Of a DNA stretch of 62,578 nucleotides, positions 17,718-26,500 are shown piece by piece. The notes under the pieces were generated by a model. The model saw only the letters and a program-made list of their open reading frames with translations. It was not told the DNA's origin and searched no databases. The first letter of the stretch is position 1. Each line of letters opens with the position of its first letter. A program made the translations under genes and the position numbers. Origin of the DNA: JACVRM01 sp046262315 (GTDB taxonomy: Bacteria; Actinomycetota; Thermoleophilia; Gaiellales; Gaiellaceae); assembly GCA_046262315.1 (NCBI GenBank), contig JBHEMZ010000060.1, forward strand, positions 1 through 62,578. The letters run 5' to 3'.

Positions 17718-19083
17718 CGAACCGATCGGGCGGCACCCGCAGCGAGAACGCGCGCGCCTTCTCGCCCGTCGCCACGAGGCGCGCACGCACGTAGCCCGTG
17801 GGGTAGCCCCGGAGCCGCCGCTGGAAGATGCCGTAGCGATCCGCTCGGATGGTCGCGAGCCGCCGCCAGCGCCGGCCGATCGTCTGCTCGATCACGACCC
17901 GCCCGGGCTTGCTCGAGGGCGTGCGGCCCCAGACGAGGATGCGGCCGCTCCGCTCCTTGAAGGCGACGAACGGAAAGCGGAACGCCTGGAGCGCCGGCTT
18001 GGGTCGCCAGTCGTTGAAGTAGAGGCCGCTCTGCTCGTAGCTGACGGACATCGGCGTATCGCGTAGCTGGAGCCAGGTGACGAGGCTGACGCCGGCGCTC
18101 CACATGCGGTAGAGAGCCTCGGAGACCCAGCGAGCGTGAAGCTGGAGCGGCACGCCCTTGGGGTCGGGCGGGCTCGTATCCCAGCTGAACTCGGTCACCC
18201 AGAAGCGAGGCAGCCGCGGCGACTTGATGTGGCCGGCGCGGTACGCGGCGACGAGCAGCCTGCGCATCTCGGGCAGGTCGCCGAGCGAGACGTCGTCGGG
18301 GAAGTAGGCGCTGTGCGTGGGCCCCCCGGACGTGTAGGGGTGGTGAGCCCAGACGTCGAACTGCGATTTCGTCTTGCAGGTCGGCTTGAGCTGCTTGGAC
18401 ATGCAGAGCATGACGCGCATGAAATGGAGCGGTCCGAGCCCCCAGAGCCGCTTGGCGCCGGTGGTGGACGTGAACGGCGCGAGCCCGCCGGTGATGACCA
18501 GGTTGTCGCGGTGCACCGACTTGATGGCCGGCGCGAAGGCGTTGAGCATCTTGCGGTACCAGATGGGCGCGAAGGCGCGGTTGCCGATGCGCTGGGGGTT
18601 GAGGTGGAAGAAGAGGTTCTGCTCGGCCCAAAGCTGCCAGTAGCGGACGCGGGGGAGCCTTTCAAAACGGCCGCTGTAGCGCTCGGCGGCGGCCTTGGCG
18701 AACCTCGCCAGCTGCGTTGGATCCGGTCGCACGGTCCCCGCCGGGCCATCGCCCTTCTGCTCCGCCCATGCCGGCGCCCCGTACACCGAGAGGAGCGGTG
18801 CCAGCCCGTGCTCGCGCGCCCTCTTGATCGCCCCGTCTAGCCCCTCCCAGCGGTACGCCGCGTCCTCTGGGTCGTCGGCGACGAAGCCGGGCGGGCGGGT
18901 AGCCGGCGCAACCTCACTCCAGCGCAGCTGAATGTACGTCGTGGTGGCTCCTGCTCCGGCGACACGGGCGGGAGCGTTGTCGGAATCCCAAATCGCCGTT
19001 TCGAGTGGCCCGGAGGCGGGCGCTGCGATGGGCAACGCGAGCGCGACCGCCAGAGCTACCGCAGCGCCGAGAGAACCCTGCAC
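17689..19083 (-). CDS. Secreted glycoside hydrolase, (beta/alpha)8 barrel (GH5/GH39-like)
   Basis: A 464-aa protein with a Sec signal peptide (hydrophobic residues ~5-22, AxA-like end near APASG). The body looks like a clan GH-A barrel: LRWSEVAPATRPPGF on an early strand, YWQLWAEQNLFFHL where the family acid/base Glu sits (usually W-N-E-P-N), and RFWVTEFSWDTSP where the nucleophile Glu is expected. The last ~90 residues are basic and beta-rich, perhaps a cell-wall or glycan-binding domain. It would act outside the cell, trimming or remodelling the polymer made by the neighbours. Transcribed opposite to both flanking units. The substrate is not predictable, and the N-E to A-E change makes activity less certain. 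Confidence 0.75.
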   Translation of the reverse strand: MQGSLGAAVALAVALALPIAAPASGPLETAIWDSDNAPARVAGAGATTTYIQLRWSEVAPATRPPGFVADDPEDAAYRWEGLDGAIKRAREHGLAPLLSVYGAPAWAEQKGDGPAGTVRPDPTQLARFAKAAAERYSGRFERLPRVRYWQLWAEQNLFFHLNPQRIGNRAFAPIWYRKMLNAFAPAIKSVHRDNLVITGGLAPFTSTTGAKRLWGLGPLHFMRVMLCMSKQLKPTCKTKSQFDVWAHHPYTSGGPTHSAYFPDDVSLGDLPEMRRLLVAAYRAGHIKSPRLPRFWVTEFSWDTSPPDPKGVPLQLHARWVSEALYRMWSAGVSLVTWLQLRDTPMSVSYEQSGLYFNDWRPKPALQAFRFPFVAFKERSGRILVWGRTPSSKPGRVVIEQTIGRRWRRLATIRADRYGIFQRRLRGYPTGYVRARLVATGEKARAFSLRVPPDRFVNPFGTRPD

Positions 19084-19162
19084 GCGGGGAACCTAGCCCA
19101 CGCCGGCATTGCGGTACGCTCCGCGCTTCGCGGCTGCGCCTACCGAGGAGACATGAGGGGTA

Positions 19163-20269
19163 ATGAAGATCGTTCACGTCGTCGGCGCACGCCCCAACTT
19201 CATGAAGGTCGCGCCGACGATGGGTGCCCTGTCAGACGAGCACGGCGTCGAGCAGCGCCTGGTTCACACCGGTCAGCACTACGACAGGACGCTTTCGGAA
19301 GCATTCTTCGAGGACCTGGATATGCCGTATCCCGATGCCTTCCTGGGCGTGGGCTCCGGGAGTCATGCCCAGCAAACGGCTCTCGTCATGACGCGCCTCG
19401 AAAGCCTGATCGTCGAGGAAGCGCCTGATGCGGTCCTCGTCGCGGGAGACACCAACTCGACGATGGCCGCCGCGCTCTGCGCGGCGAAGCTCAACACGCC
19501 CGTCGTTCATCTCGAGGCCGGCCTTCGCAGCGGCGACCGGACGATGCCCGAAGAGGTCAACCGGATCGTTGCCGACCACGTCGCCGAAGTCCTTCTGACG
19601 CCGAGCCGCGATGCCGACGCCAATCTGCTCGGTGAAGGCATCTCCGGCGACAGCATCGCGTTCGTGGGCAACACGATGATCGATTCTCTGCGTCGCTATG
19701 AAGAGCAGGCTCGGGACCTCGAGGTCGGGCGTCGCGACTACGGCTGCGAGGGCTACGTGCTCGTCACCCTCCACCGGCCCGCGCTCGTCGACGATGCGAA
19801 TTGCCTCGTCGAGGTCATGGATCACCTCGAGGACGTCGCCGCCGAGCGAGCGGTGCTGTTTCCGCTTCACCCGCGCACTCGCTCGGTCCTACGCGCCGCC
19901 GGGTGGCGCCCCAGCCGAGTGCGACTCCTCGAGCCGCAGAGCTACATCCGCTTCCTCTCGCTCCAGATCGGTGCGTTTGCCGTCTTGACCGACTCGGGCG
20001 GCGTCCAGGAGGAGACGACGGTTCTCGGGATCCCGTGCTTCACGCTGCGGACGACGACGGAGCGGCCGGTCACGGTCACCGAGGGCACGAATCGAGTGCT
20101 CGGCCTCGGCACCGAGGCGCTCGAAACCTTTCGCGAGGCGCTCGAAGGCGGTCTACCGCGACGGGCGGTTGTGCCCGAGAGGTGGGACGGACGGGCCGCA
20201 CAACGGGTTGCGGAGGTCGTGGTCGGGCACTACGCGCGTGCGCTGTCCGCTCTCGAAGCCGCAAGGTAG
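19163..20269 (+). CDS. wecB: UDP-N-acetylglucosamine 2-epimerase (non-hydrolysing)
   Basis: A 368-aa cytoplasmic enzyme interconverting UDP-GlcNAc and UDP-ManNAc, a precursor of ManNAc or ManNAcA residues. Family signatures are all present: MKIVHVVGARPNFMKVAP, VHTGQHYD, VLVAGDTNSTMA, VVHLEAGLRSGD, MPEEVNR, FVGNTMIDSL, FPLHPRT and LTDSGGVQEE. Length is normal for the family. The ATG at 19163 follows GAGGGG (19155-19160) closely, with GAGGAG further upstream. It is the first gene of the plus-strand unit 19163-26425 and diverges from the glycoside hydrolase gene over 79 bp. Confidence 0.93.
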   Translation: MKIVHVVGARPNFMKVAPTMGALSDEHGVEQRLVHTGQHYDRTLSEAFFEDLDMPYPDAFLGVGSGSHAQQTALVMTRLESLIVEEAPDAVLVAGDTNSTMAAALCAAKLNTPVVHLEAGLRSGDRTMPEEVNRIVADHVAEVLLTPSRDADANLLGEGISGDSIAFVGNTMIDSLRRYEEQARDLEVGRRDYGCEGYVLVTLHRPALVDDANCLVEVMDHLEDVAAERAVLFPLHPRTRSVLRAAGWRPSRVRLLEPQSYIRFLSLQIGAFAVLTDSGGVQEETTVLGIPCFTLRTTTERPVTVTEGTNRVLGLGTEALETFREALEGGLPRRAVVPERWDGRAAQRVAEVVVGHYARALSALEAAR

Positions 20270-20275
20270 CGACGG

Positions 20276-22429
20276 GTGCGTCAAGTCGTCCAGGACCTGC
20301 GTTCGGGTGGCGTCGAGGTCATCGAGGCACCGGATCCGGTTCCCGGCGCCAATGAGGTTCTCGTTCGCACCACGTGGTCTTTGATCTCGGCGGGCACCGA
20401 GCGCGCCCTGACGAACACTGCCGCCAAGAGCTTGATCGGGAAGGCGCGCGACCGGCCCGATCAGGCGCGAAAGGTCGTCGAGAAGGCCCGCCGGGAGGGA
20501 GTTCGGTCGGCGCTCGCTGCCGTCAACGCGCGGCTCGACGACCTCCTGACGCCGGGCTACTCGAGCGCCGGCATCGTGGAGGCCGTCGGGCCTGGCGTGA
20601 AGGACCGGCTCGTCGGTGCGAGAGTGGCCTGTATCGGGGCCAACGTCGCCTGCCACGCGGAGCGCGTGGCCGTGCCCGCGCCGATGTGCATAGCGCTTCC
20701 CGACGAGGTCGAGGATCGCTTCGGGGCCTTCGGCGCGCTCGGCGCCATCGCCGCGCACGGAGTCCGGATAACCGGCGTCGAGGCGGGCTCCGTCGTGGCC
20801 GTCATCGGACTCGGTCTCGTCGGCCAGCTCGCCGCGCAGCTCGCCACTGCTGCGGGCGCTCGCGTCGTTGGGCTCGACGTCGTTCCGGCCCGTGTCGAGC
20901 TGGCCCGCCGACTCGGCGCGCAGGCGGGCGTAGGAGACACGGACGCGGCGGAGGGCGCGATCCGGGCGCTGACCGAGGGGCACGGCGCCGACGCGGTGAT
21001 CATCGCCGCGGCAAGCGAGGGGAGCGCACCCGTCGAGGCTGCAGCCGTCGTTGCCCGCGACCGAGCAGTCGTGACCGTCGTCGGCGACGTCGGCCTGACC
21101 GTCCCGCGCCGGCCGTTCTACGAGAAGGAGCTCCAGCTTCGCGTGTCGCGCTCCTATGGCCCCGGCCGCTACGACGACGCGTACGAGCGCGAGGGGCGCG
21201 ACTACCCGATCGGGTACGTCCGGTGGACTGAGCTCCGACTCGTTCGGTACTTCTTCGAGGAGGTTGCCGCAGGTCGCGTGCAGCTCGGCGAGTTGATCAC
21301 GCACGAGTTTTCGGTCGATGAGGCGCCGAAAGCGTACGGTGCCCTCGAAGATGCGTCGCGGCTGGCAATCCTGCTTCGGTACGCGTCCGAGGCGCGTGTG
21401 CCCGCCCGCCGCGTTCTCGGCACCGTGCCGCCCGCCAAGTCGACGGCGGCACGGCCTCGTGTCGCGTTGATCGGGCCGGGCGTTTTCGCGCGGGCCACGC
21501 TGTTGCCGCTCCTTCGTGACGCAGGCGTCGAGATCGTGGCGATCGCGGGCCGGTCGCCGGCGCGGGCCGCCGGCGTCGCACGACGGTGGAATGCAGGGTT
21601 CGCCGCCTCCGACGCCGACGAGGTACTAGCCGACGACTCGATCGACATCGTCGTCATCGCGACTCGGCACGACTCGCACGCGGAGCTCGCTGCTCGCGCC
21701 CTGGAGCGCGAGAAGGCGGTGTTCCTGGAGAAGCCGCTGGCGATCGACGGGGGCGGGTTGGCGCGCGTGGAACCGCTGCTTCGCGCCGGCGGGCGGCTCG
21801 TCGTCGACTTCAACCGGTCCGTGGCTCCGGCCACCGCCGTCGTTCGATCCCACTTCGCGAATCGCACCGAGCCGCTTTCGATTCTCTACCGCGTCAACGC
21901 AGGGCGGCTCGAGGCCGCTCACTGGCTCCGCGACGTCGCGATCGGCGGCGGCCGCCTGGTCGGCGAGGGCTGCCACTTCGTCGACTTCTGCTCCGCCGTC
22001 GTCGGCGCGCCCCTACGGCGCGTCGCCGTCGCGCCGCTGGGTGCGAGCCACGCGACGCTCGAGGACGACAATTTCGTCCTCACGCTCGCCTACGAAGACG
22101 GATCTCTCGGCACCGTGGCCTACTTAGCCTGCGGGCATGCACAGCTCGCAAAGGAACGTGTGGAGCTCCACGCCTCCGGTCGTTCGGTCGTGGTGCACGA
22201 CTTCCGGCGCGTACAGCTCTTTCCGGCGACGCGCGGTAGGTGGCGTGGGCTCAAAGCGAGCGGCAAGGGGCACGCTGCGCTTCTCTCCGCGAGCCTGGAG
22301 TTCTTCCGGAGTGGCGGAGAGCCGCCGATCCCGTACGAGCGCCTGCTGGAGACCACGCGTGCCACGTTCGCCGCGCGCGACGCCCTCCAGAGCGGGCCGC
22401 AGGCCGGCGCGTTGTTCGACCCGCGCTAA
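20276..22429 (+). CDS. Bi-domain oxidoreductase: MDR dehydrogenase fused to Gfo/Idh/MocA
   Basis: A 717-aa fusion. Residues 1-~375 are a medium-chain (zinc-type) alcohol dehydrogenase-like domain with TPGYSSAGIVEAVGPGV and the nucleotide-binding VAVIGLGLVGQLAAQLA. The usual catalytic zinc Cys/His set is not obvious. Residues ~390-717 are a Gfo/Idh/MocA domain with RVALIGPGVFARATLLPLL, the EKP motif (FLEKPLAID) and the family His region EGCHFVDFCSAVVG. Such fusions recur in exopolysaccharide and O-antigen clusters, often beside heparinase-like genes, and probably oxidise or reduce a sugar nucleotide. GTG at 20276, 6 bp after wecB. Exact substrate unknown. Confidence 0.87.
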   Translation: MRQVVQDLRSGGVEVIEAPDPVPGANEVLVRTTWSLISAGTERALTNTAAKSLIGKARDRPDQARKVVEKARREGVRSALAAVNARLDDLLTPGYSSAGIVEAVGPGVKDRLVGARVACIGANVACHAERVAVPAPMCIALPDEVEDRFGAFGALGAIAAHGVRITGVEAGSVVAVIGLGLVGQLAAQLATAAGARVVGLDVVPARVELARRLGAQAGVGDTDAAEGAIRALTEGHGADAVIIAAASEGSAPVEAAAVVARDRAVVTVVGDVGLTVPRRPFYEKELQLRVSRSYGPGRYDDAYEREGRDYPIGYVRWTELRLVRYFFEEVAAGRVQLGELITHEFSVDEAPKAYGALEDASRLAILLRYASEARVPARRVLGTVPPAKSTAARPRVALIGPGVFARATLLPLLRDAGVEIVAIAGRSPARAAGVARRWNAGFAASDADEVLADDSIDIVVIATRHDSHAELAARALEREKAVFLEKPLAIDGGGLARVEPLLRAGGRLVVDFNRSVAPATAVVRSHFANRTEPLSILYRVNAGRLEAAHWLRDVAIGGGRLVGEGCHFVDFCSAVVGAPLRRVAVAPLGASHATLEDDNFVLTLAYEDGSLGTVAYLACGHAQLAKERVELHASGRSVVVHDFRRVQLFPATRGRWRGLKASGKGHAALLSASLEFFRSGGEPPIPYERLLETTRATFAARDALQSGPQAGALFDPR

Positions 22430-22472
22430 ACCATGCAGCTGGCGCTCCACATCGATCCCATTCGTTGCGCAT

Positions 22473-22481
22473 GGAAGGAGG
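22473..22481 (+). promoter_or_regulatory. Strong Shine-Dalgarno site fixing the asnB start
   Basis: GGAAGGAGG lies 4 nt upstream of the ATG at 22486. It supports that ATG over the in-frame ATG at 22471, and only this choice puts the catalytic Cys directly after the initiator Met. Confidence 0.75.
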
Positions 22482-22485
22482 TCTG

Positions 22486-24423
22486 ATGTGCGGAATCGCA
22501 GGGGCGCTGTCGTTCGATAATGGGGGCTTTCGCATCACCGAGCCGTACGTGACCCGGATGCGGGAAGCGATGCCCCATCGAGGGCCCGACGGCGCGCGCA
22601 CATGGGTCGACGGCGACGGCCGTGTGGGCCTCGGCTTCCGCCGGCTGGCGATCATCGACCTCGCCGATGCGGCCATGCAACCAATGCCGAACGAGGACGA
22701 GACGGTGTGGCTCGTCTTCAACGGCGAGATCTACAACCATGCGGCGATCCGGCGCGAGCTCGAGTCGATCGGCTCGCACCGCTGGCGCACCGATCACTCG
22801 GACAGCGAGGTGATCGTCCACGCCTTCGAGGAGTGGGGAATCGATTGCCTCCACCGCTTCCGCGGCATGTTCGCGCTCGCCCTCTGGGATGCGCGCCGGC
22901 GGGTGCTGTGGCTGGCGCGCGACCGGATCGGGATCAAGCCGCTCTACTTCACCGTGCGCGCGGACAGGATCGCTTTTGCCTCGGAGATCAAGGCGCTGCT
23001 CGAGGATCCGAACATCGAGCGCGCGGTGGACGAGGAGAGCCTCTACCACTACCTCTCGTTTCTCACCACGCCGGCTCCACGCACGCTCTTCCGGAACATC
23101 GACAAGCTTCCCGGCGGCACCTGGCTGCGTGTCGACGTCGACGGACGCATCGAGCAGCGCCGGTACTGGGACGTCTGGGACTACACCAACCCGCTTCACG
23201 GTGCGGACGACGACGAGATCGCCGAGCGGCTGCTCGCCGAGCTGCGGACGTCGGTGGAGCTGCGCAAGGTCAGCGACGTACCCGTCGGAATCTTTCTCTC
23301 CGGCGGCATCGATTCGAGCACGAACGCCGCCCTCTTCTCGGAAGGCGAGGGTCGACCCGTGCGGACGTTCTCGATCGGATATGACGAGGATTACGGTTCC
23401 TACCAGAACGAGTTCGAGTACGCCCGCATAATGGCCGAGCTGATCGGTGCCGACCATCACGAGCGTCGGCTGTCGGTCGAGGACTTGATCGGATTCCTGC
23501 CGGAGATGATCCGGCTTCAGGACGAGCCGATCGCCGACCCGGTCTGCGTGCCGGTCTACTTCGTCTCCGAGCTCGCTCGCCGCAATGGTGTCGTGGTCTG
23601 CCAGGTCGGCGAAGGGGCCGATGAGTTGTTCTGGGGCTACCCGTCGTGGAAGAAGCTCCTGACGCTCCAGCGCTGGGACGATCTCCCCGTTCCCCGCGCG
23701 GCGAAGCGGGCGACGCTCGCAACGCTGCGCGGCGCCGGGAAGTCGCATCGGCGCGAGTACGAGTACCTGCGGCGAGGAGCGGAGGGCCTCCCGGTCTTTT
23801 GGAGCGGTGCCGAGGCTTTTACCGAGGCGGAAAAGCAGTCGCTGCTATCGCCAAGGCTGCGCTCTGAGCTAGCCGGGTTGAGCTCGTGGGATGCGATCCG
23901 GCCCATCCGCGAGCGCTTCGACGAATCAGCGTGGGAGCGGTCGAATTTGAACTGGATGAGCTACGCGGATCTCAACCTGCGTCTTCCTGAGCTGCTGCTC
24001 ATGCGCGTTGACAAGATGAGCATGGGGGTGAGCCTCGAGGGCCGCATCCCGTTTCTCGACCACGAGTTCGTGACGCTTGCGATGAGCATTCCGGAGCGGG
24101 TGAAGACGCGGAACGGCAATTTGAAGAGCATCCTCAAACAGGCCGTCCGCGGGGTGATCCCGGACGAGCTCATCGATCGTCCGAAACAGGGCTTCGGGGT
24201 ACCGGTTCACGAGTGGCTCTTCGATCGGCTCGGCGACTACGCTCGAGCCGAGCTCAACGACTTCTGCGTGCAGACAGACTTCCTCGATCAGGGCGGGGTG
24301 CAGCGTGTCCTCGGTGGTCGGAATGGCCAGCAAGCGTGGCATCTGCTCAATTTCGCGCTGTGGTGGAAGCACTACGTCGCTTCTTCAGCAGCCGTAAGCG
24401 CCGGATCCCTCGCGGTCGCATAA
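22486..24423 (+). CDS. asnB: Asparagine synthase (glutamine-hydrolysing)-type amidotransferase
   Basis: A 645-aa class II glutamine amidotransferase fused to an ATP-dependent synthetase domain. Cys2 in MCGIAGALSF is the glutaminase nucleophile, exposed after Met removal. MPHRGPDGARTW, FNGEIYN and the DSEV region complete the glutaminase site. The synthetase half has the PP-loop FLSGGIDSSTNAAL, GEGADELFWGY and LEGRIPFLDHEFV. Housekeeping AsnB makes asparagine, but in polysaccharide clusters AsnB-like enzymes (WbpS type) amidate uronic acids. The position beside wecB, sugar oxidoreductases and heparinase-like genes favours the latter; that is inference. It lies 56 bp after the upstream gene and has a strong RBS. 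Confidence 0.9.
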   Translation: MCGIAGALSFDNGGFRITEPYVTRMREAMPHRGPDGARTWVDGDGRVGLGFRRLAIIDLADAAMQPMPNEDETVWLVFNGEIYNHAAIRRELESIGSHRWRTDHSDSEVIVHAFEEWGIDCLHRFRGMFALALWDARRRVLWLARDRIGIKPLYFTVRADRIAFASEIKALLEDPNIERAVDEESLYHYLSFLTTPAPRTLFRNIDKLPGGTWLRVDVDGRIEQRRYWDVWDYTNPLHGADDDEIAERLLAELRTSVELRKVSDVPVGIFLSGGIDSSTNAALFSEGEGRPVRTFSIGYDEDYGSYQNEFEYARIMAELIGADHHERRLSVEDLIGFLPEMIRLQDEPIADPVCVPVYFVSELARRNGVVVCQVGEGADELFWGYPSWKKLLTLQRWDDLPVPRAAKRATLATLRGAGKSHRREYEYLRRGAEGLPVFWSGAEAFTEAEKQSLLSPRLRSELAGLSSWDAIRPIRERFDESAWERSNLNWMSYADLNLRLPELLLMRVDKMSMGVSLEGRIPFLDHEFVTLAMSIPERVKTRNGNLKSILKQAVRGVIPDELIDRPKQGFGVPVHEWLFDRLGDYARAELNDFCVQTDFLDQGGVQRVLGGRNGQQAWHLLNFALWWKHYVASSAAVSAGSLAVA

Positions 24424-24425
24424 CG

Positions 24426-24527
24426 ATGAAGGTGCCGGCGGATCGCGGCCTGGCCAGGATGGAGGATCTTCCCACGCCTGCGCTGTCGGCCAAATCGCGG
24501 GTCGAGCCGCGAGGGCGCACGCCTTGA
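24426..24527 (+). CDS. Possible 33-aa leader ORF before the tandem methyltransferase
   Basis: ATG at 24426 opens a 33-codon frame whose TGA (24525-24527) overlaps the TTG start of the next gene by 4 bp, the same TTGA geometry seen at the epimerase gene. The peptide starts MKVPADRGLARMEDLPTPA and has no recognisable features. It could be a translated leader coupling asnB to the methyltransferase gene, or chance. No good ribosome binding site is visible. Confidence 0.2.
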   Translation: MKVPADRGLARMEDLPTPALSAKSRVEPRGRTP

Positions 24528-26425
24528 GTGCGCTCGGACGGTTCGAGCGCAGCCCGTCGCGTTCGGCAGCCACCTCATGGTCGCCCGGACGACAGAGCTA
24601 CTCGCTCGGGCTACGTGGCGAGCGAGCGCTCGAGGGGTTGATCCGGCTCGCCGACGGGACTCGGTTCGGCCCGAGCATCACGGCACAGCCGTTCGAGCTG
24701 GCGAGGCAGATAGACGATCTGGTAGCCGGGTATCGAGAGTTCGAAGATGGTGCGCGCTTCTTTCGTCACTTTCGCAACGCGATCGGGCCGGACGATCTTG
24801 CAGGCCGATCCGTCTTGGATCTGGGGTGTGGGTACGGCGGCCGCACCGTCTACTACGCGCGACAGTGCCGAACCGCCGAGACCGTCGGTCTCGAGCCCTC
24901 CGAGTCAGTCGTCGCACGCTGCGGCGAACTCGCCCGGCGCCTCGAGTCGCCCGCCACTCGGTTCGCCGTGGGGTGGGCGGAGGAGCTGCCTTTCGAGGAC
25001 GCGAGCTTCGACGCGGTCGTGTCGTTCGACGTTCTCGAGCACGTCACCGACCCTGTCGCGGCCTTCCATGAGATCGCACGAGTGCTTCGTCCGGACGGGG
25101 TGGCTTGGCTCGTGTTCCCGACATACAGAGGTGCGCGTTCTTCCCACCTCGACTACGTGACGCGAGTCCCCGCCCTTCACCGTCTATTCGACCCAGACGC
25201 CATCGTGACCGTCGTCAATCGCATCCTGGAGAGGGACGCCAGAAGGTTTGGGGTGGCGACACAACCGCCCCCCCAGCTGAGTGCGCTCGGCCGTCGCGTT
25301 CTCCCTGGTCTGAATGGGCTCACGCTTGCAGACGCCCGCGCGATCATCCCGCGCGCCGGACTCCAGGTCGATCTGGAGCTTCTGAACCCGGCCGTGGATC
25401 CAGCGGTCCCGGTGCCGTTCGCGCGTGCCTTCGCTCGCGTGCTCACGTGGTGGTTCGACCGGCGGGCCTGGCCGGAGTTTCTCATCGGCAGCATCGCGCT
25501 CCAATTAAGCAAATCACCGGGCCGCACACCGATCATCCGCGACGACGTGGGAATCATAAATCCCGGCGTCGACCGGACCCCCACCGAGCTCAAGGCGGCG
25601 ACTATCGAATGCTGGTCTGCCGACCCGTGCGGATCGAGTGAGGTTCCGTCAGAGCCGCAAGGATCTCCCGACTACTTTCGCGAGCTGCGTGGAGCTCGTT
25701 TCGGCTATGCCCCATGGATGCGCCAGGAGCTGGAATACGCGCAGATGGGTGGGCTTCGAGTACTCGACGTCGGTTGCGGACAGGGAATCGATCTCCACGA
25801 GTACGCATTGGCAGGTGCTGAAGCCGTTGGCGTCGACCTGACGCCGAGGCACGCTGATCTTGCCAACGCTCATCTCGCGTCGGCCGGTTTGCCGGGTGAG
25901 GCCGTCGTCGGAGACGCGGAAGCTTTGCCGTTTCTCGATGAGACCTTCGACCGGGTCGCGAGCAACGGTGTTCTGCACCACACACCGGATATCGCCGCGG
26001 CCGTCAGCGAGATCTTCCGGGTGCTCAAGCCCGGCGGCGAGGTGCGGCTCATCCTCTACAACCGCTGGTCTTTCCACTACTGGCTGACGCAGGTCTTGTG
26101 GTACGGGATCGCTCGCGGAATGCTTTTCACGGAAGGGTCGATGACGAAGGTGATGTCCCGCCACGTGGAGTTCTCGCGCCGGGATGCGCGCCCTCTCGTC
26201 CGGGTTTACAGCGCACGCCAACTGCGAAACCTGCTCTCCGCGGCCGGCTTCGCCTCGATCGAGACGCGGGTTCGGCACTTCAAGTCGCAGGACACGCCGC
26301 CGACCTGGGTTTTCCGCCGTCAAGGGATTCGATTCTTCGATCGCCCGGGGATTGCAGCGGCGATCGGCCGCCTTGCGGGGTGGTACGTGATCGGCCGGGC
26401 GGTGAAACCGCCCGCCGGCAGCTGA
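24524..26425 (+). CDS. Tandem class I SAM methyltransferase (two catalytic domains in one chain)
   Basis: A 633-aa protein with two complete methyltransferase domains. Domain A (~60-260): motif I VLDLGCGYGGRTVYYA (~98), GLEPSESVVARC, and FDAVVSFDVLEHVTDP. Domain B (~390-630): ELEYAQMGGLRVLDVGCGQG (motif I ~413), AVGVDLTPRHADLA, RVASNGVLHHTPDI and LKPGGEVRLILYN. The spacer includes a hydrophobic stretch (FLIGSIALQLS). Both resemble sugar or small-molecule O-/N-methyltransferases, so one polypeptide may methylate two positions. The TTG start at 24524 is uncertain; homology only begins at about residue 25. It is the last gene of the wecB-asnB unit, converging on the transglutaminase-like gene. 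Confidence 0.8.
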   Translation: MSALGRFERSPSRSAATSWSPGRQSYSLGLRGERALEGLIRLADGTRFGPSITAQPFELARQIDDLVAGYREFEDGARFFRHFRNAIGPDDLAGRSVLDLGCGYGGRTVYYARQCRTAETVGLEPSESVVARCGELARRLESPATRFAVGWAEELPFEDASFDAVVSFDVLEHVTDPVAAFHEIARVLRPDGVAWLVFPTYRGARSSHLDYVTRVPALHRLFDPDAIVTVVNRILERDARRFGVATQPPPQLSALGRRVLPGLNGLTLADARAIIPRAGLQVDLELLNPAVDPAVPVPFARAFARVLTWWFDRRAWPEFLIGSIALQLSKSPGRTPIIRDDVGIINPGVDRTPTELKAATIECWSADPCGSSEVPSEPQGSPDYFRELRGARFGYAPWMRQELEYAQMGGLRVLDVGCGQGIDLHEYALAGAEAVGVDLTPRHADLANAHLASAGLPGEAVVGDAEALPFLDETFDRVASNGVLHHTPDIAAAVSEIFRVLKPGGEVRLILYNRWSFHYWLTQVLWYGIARGMLFTEGSMTKVMSRHVEFSRRDARPLVRVYSARQLRNLLSAAGFASIETRVRHFKSQDTPPTWVFRRQGIRFFDRPGIAAAIGRLAGWYVIGRAVKPPAGS

Positions 26426-26471
26426 CTCAGCAGCGCCGAGAGCGCGCGGCGCGGGCCGCGTAGAATCCGTC

Positions 26472-26486
26472 CCGGCCTGAGGCCGG
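26472..26486. terminator. Short GC hairpin in a convergent gap
   Basis: CCGGCC-TGA-GGCCGG forms a perfect 6-bp stem with a 3-nt loop in the 75-bp gap between two convergent genes (26425 and 26501). There is no T-tract on either strand, so it is at best a weak or factor-assisted bidirectional terminator. Confidence 0.35.
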
Positions 26487-26500
26487 CGTGTAGCTTCGCC

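Noticed and set aside
20153..21304. 383-aa minus-strand open frame
   Set aside because: Antisense to the fused oxidoreductase, whose nucleotide-binding motifs are clear.
22426..23748. 440-aa minus-strand open frame
   Set aside because: Antisense to asnB, which has intact catalytic motifs and a strong RBS; no recognisable domain in the antisense product.
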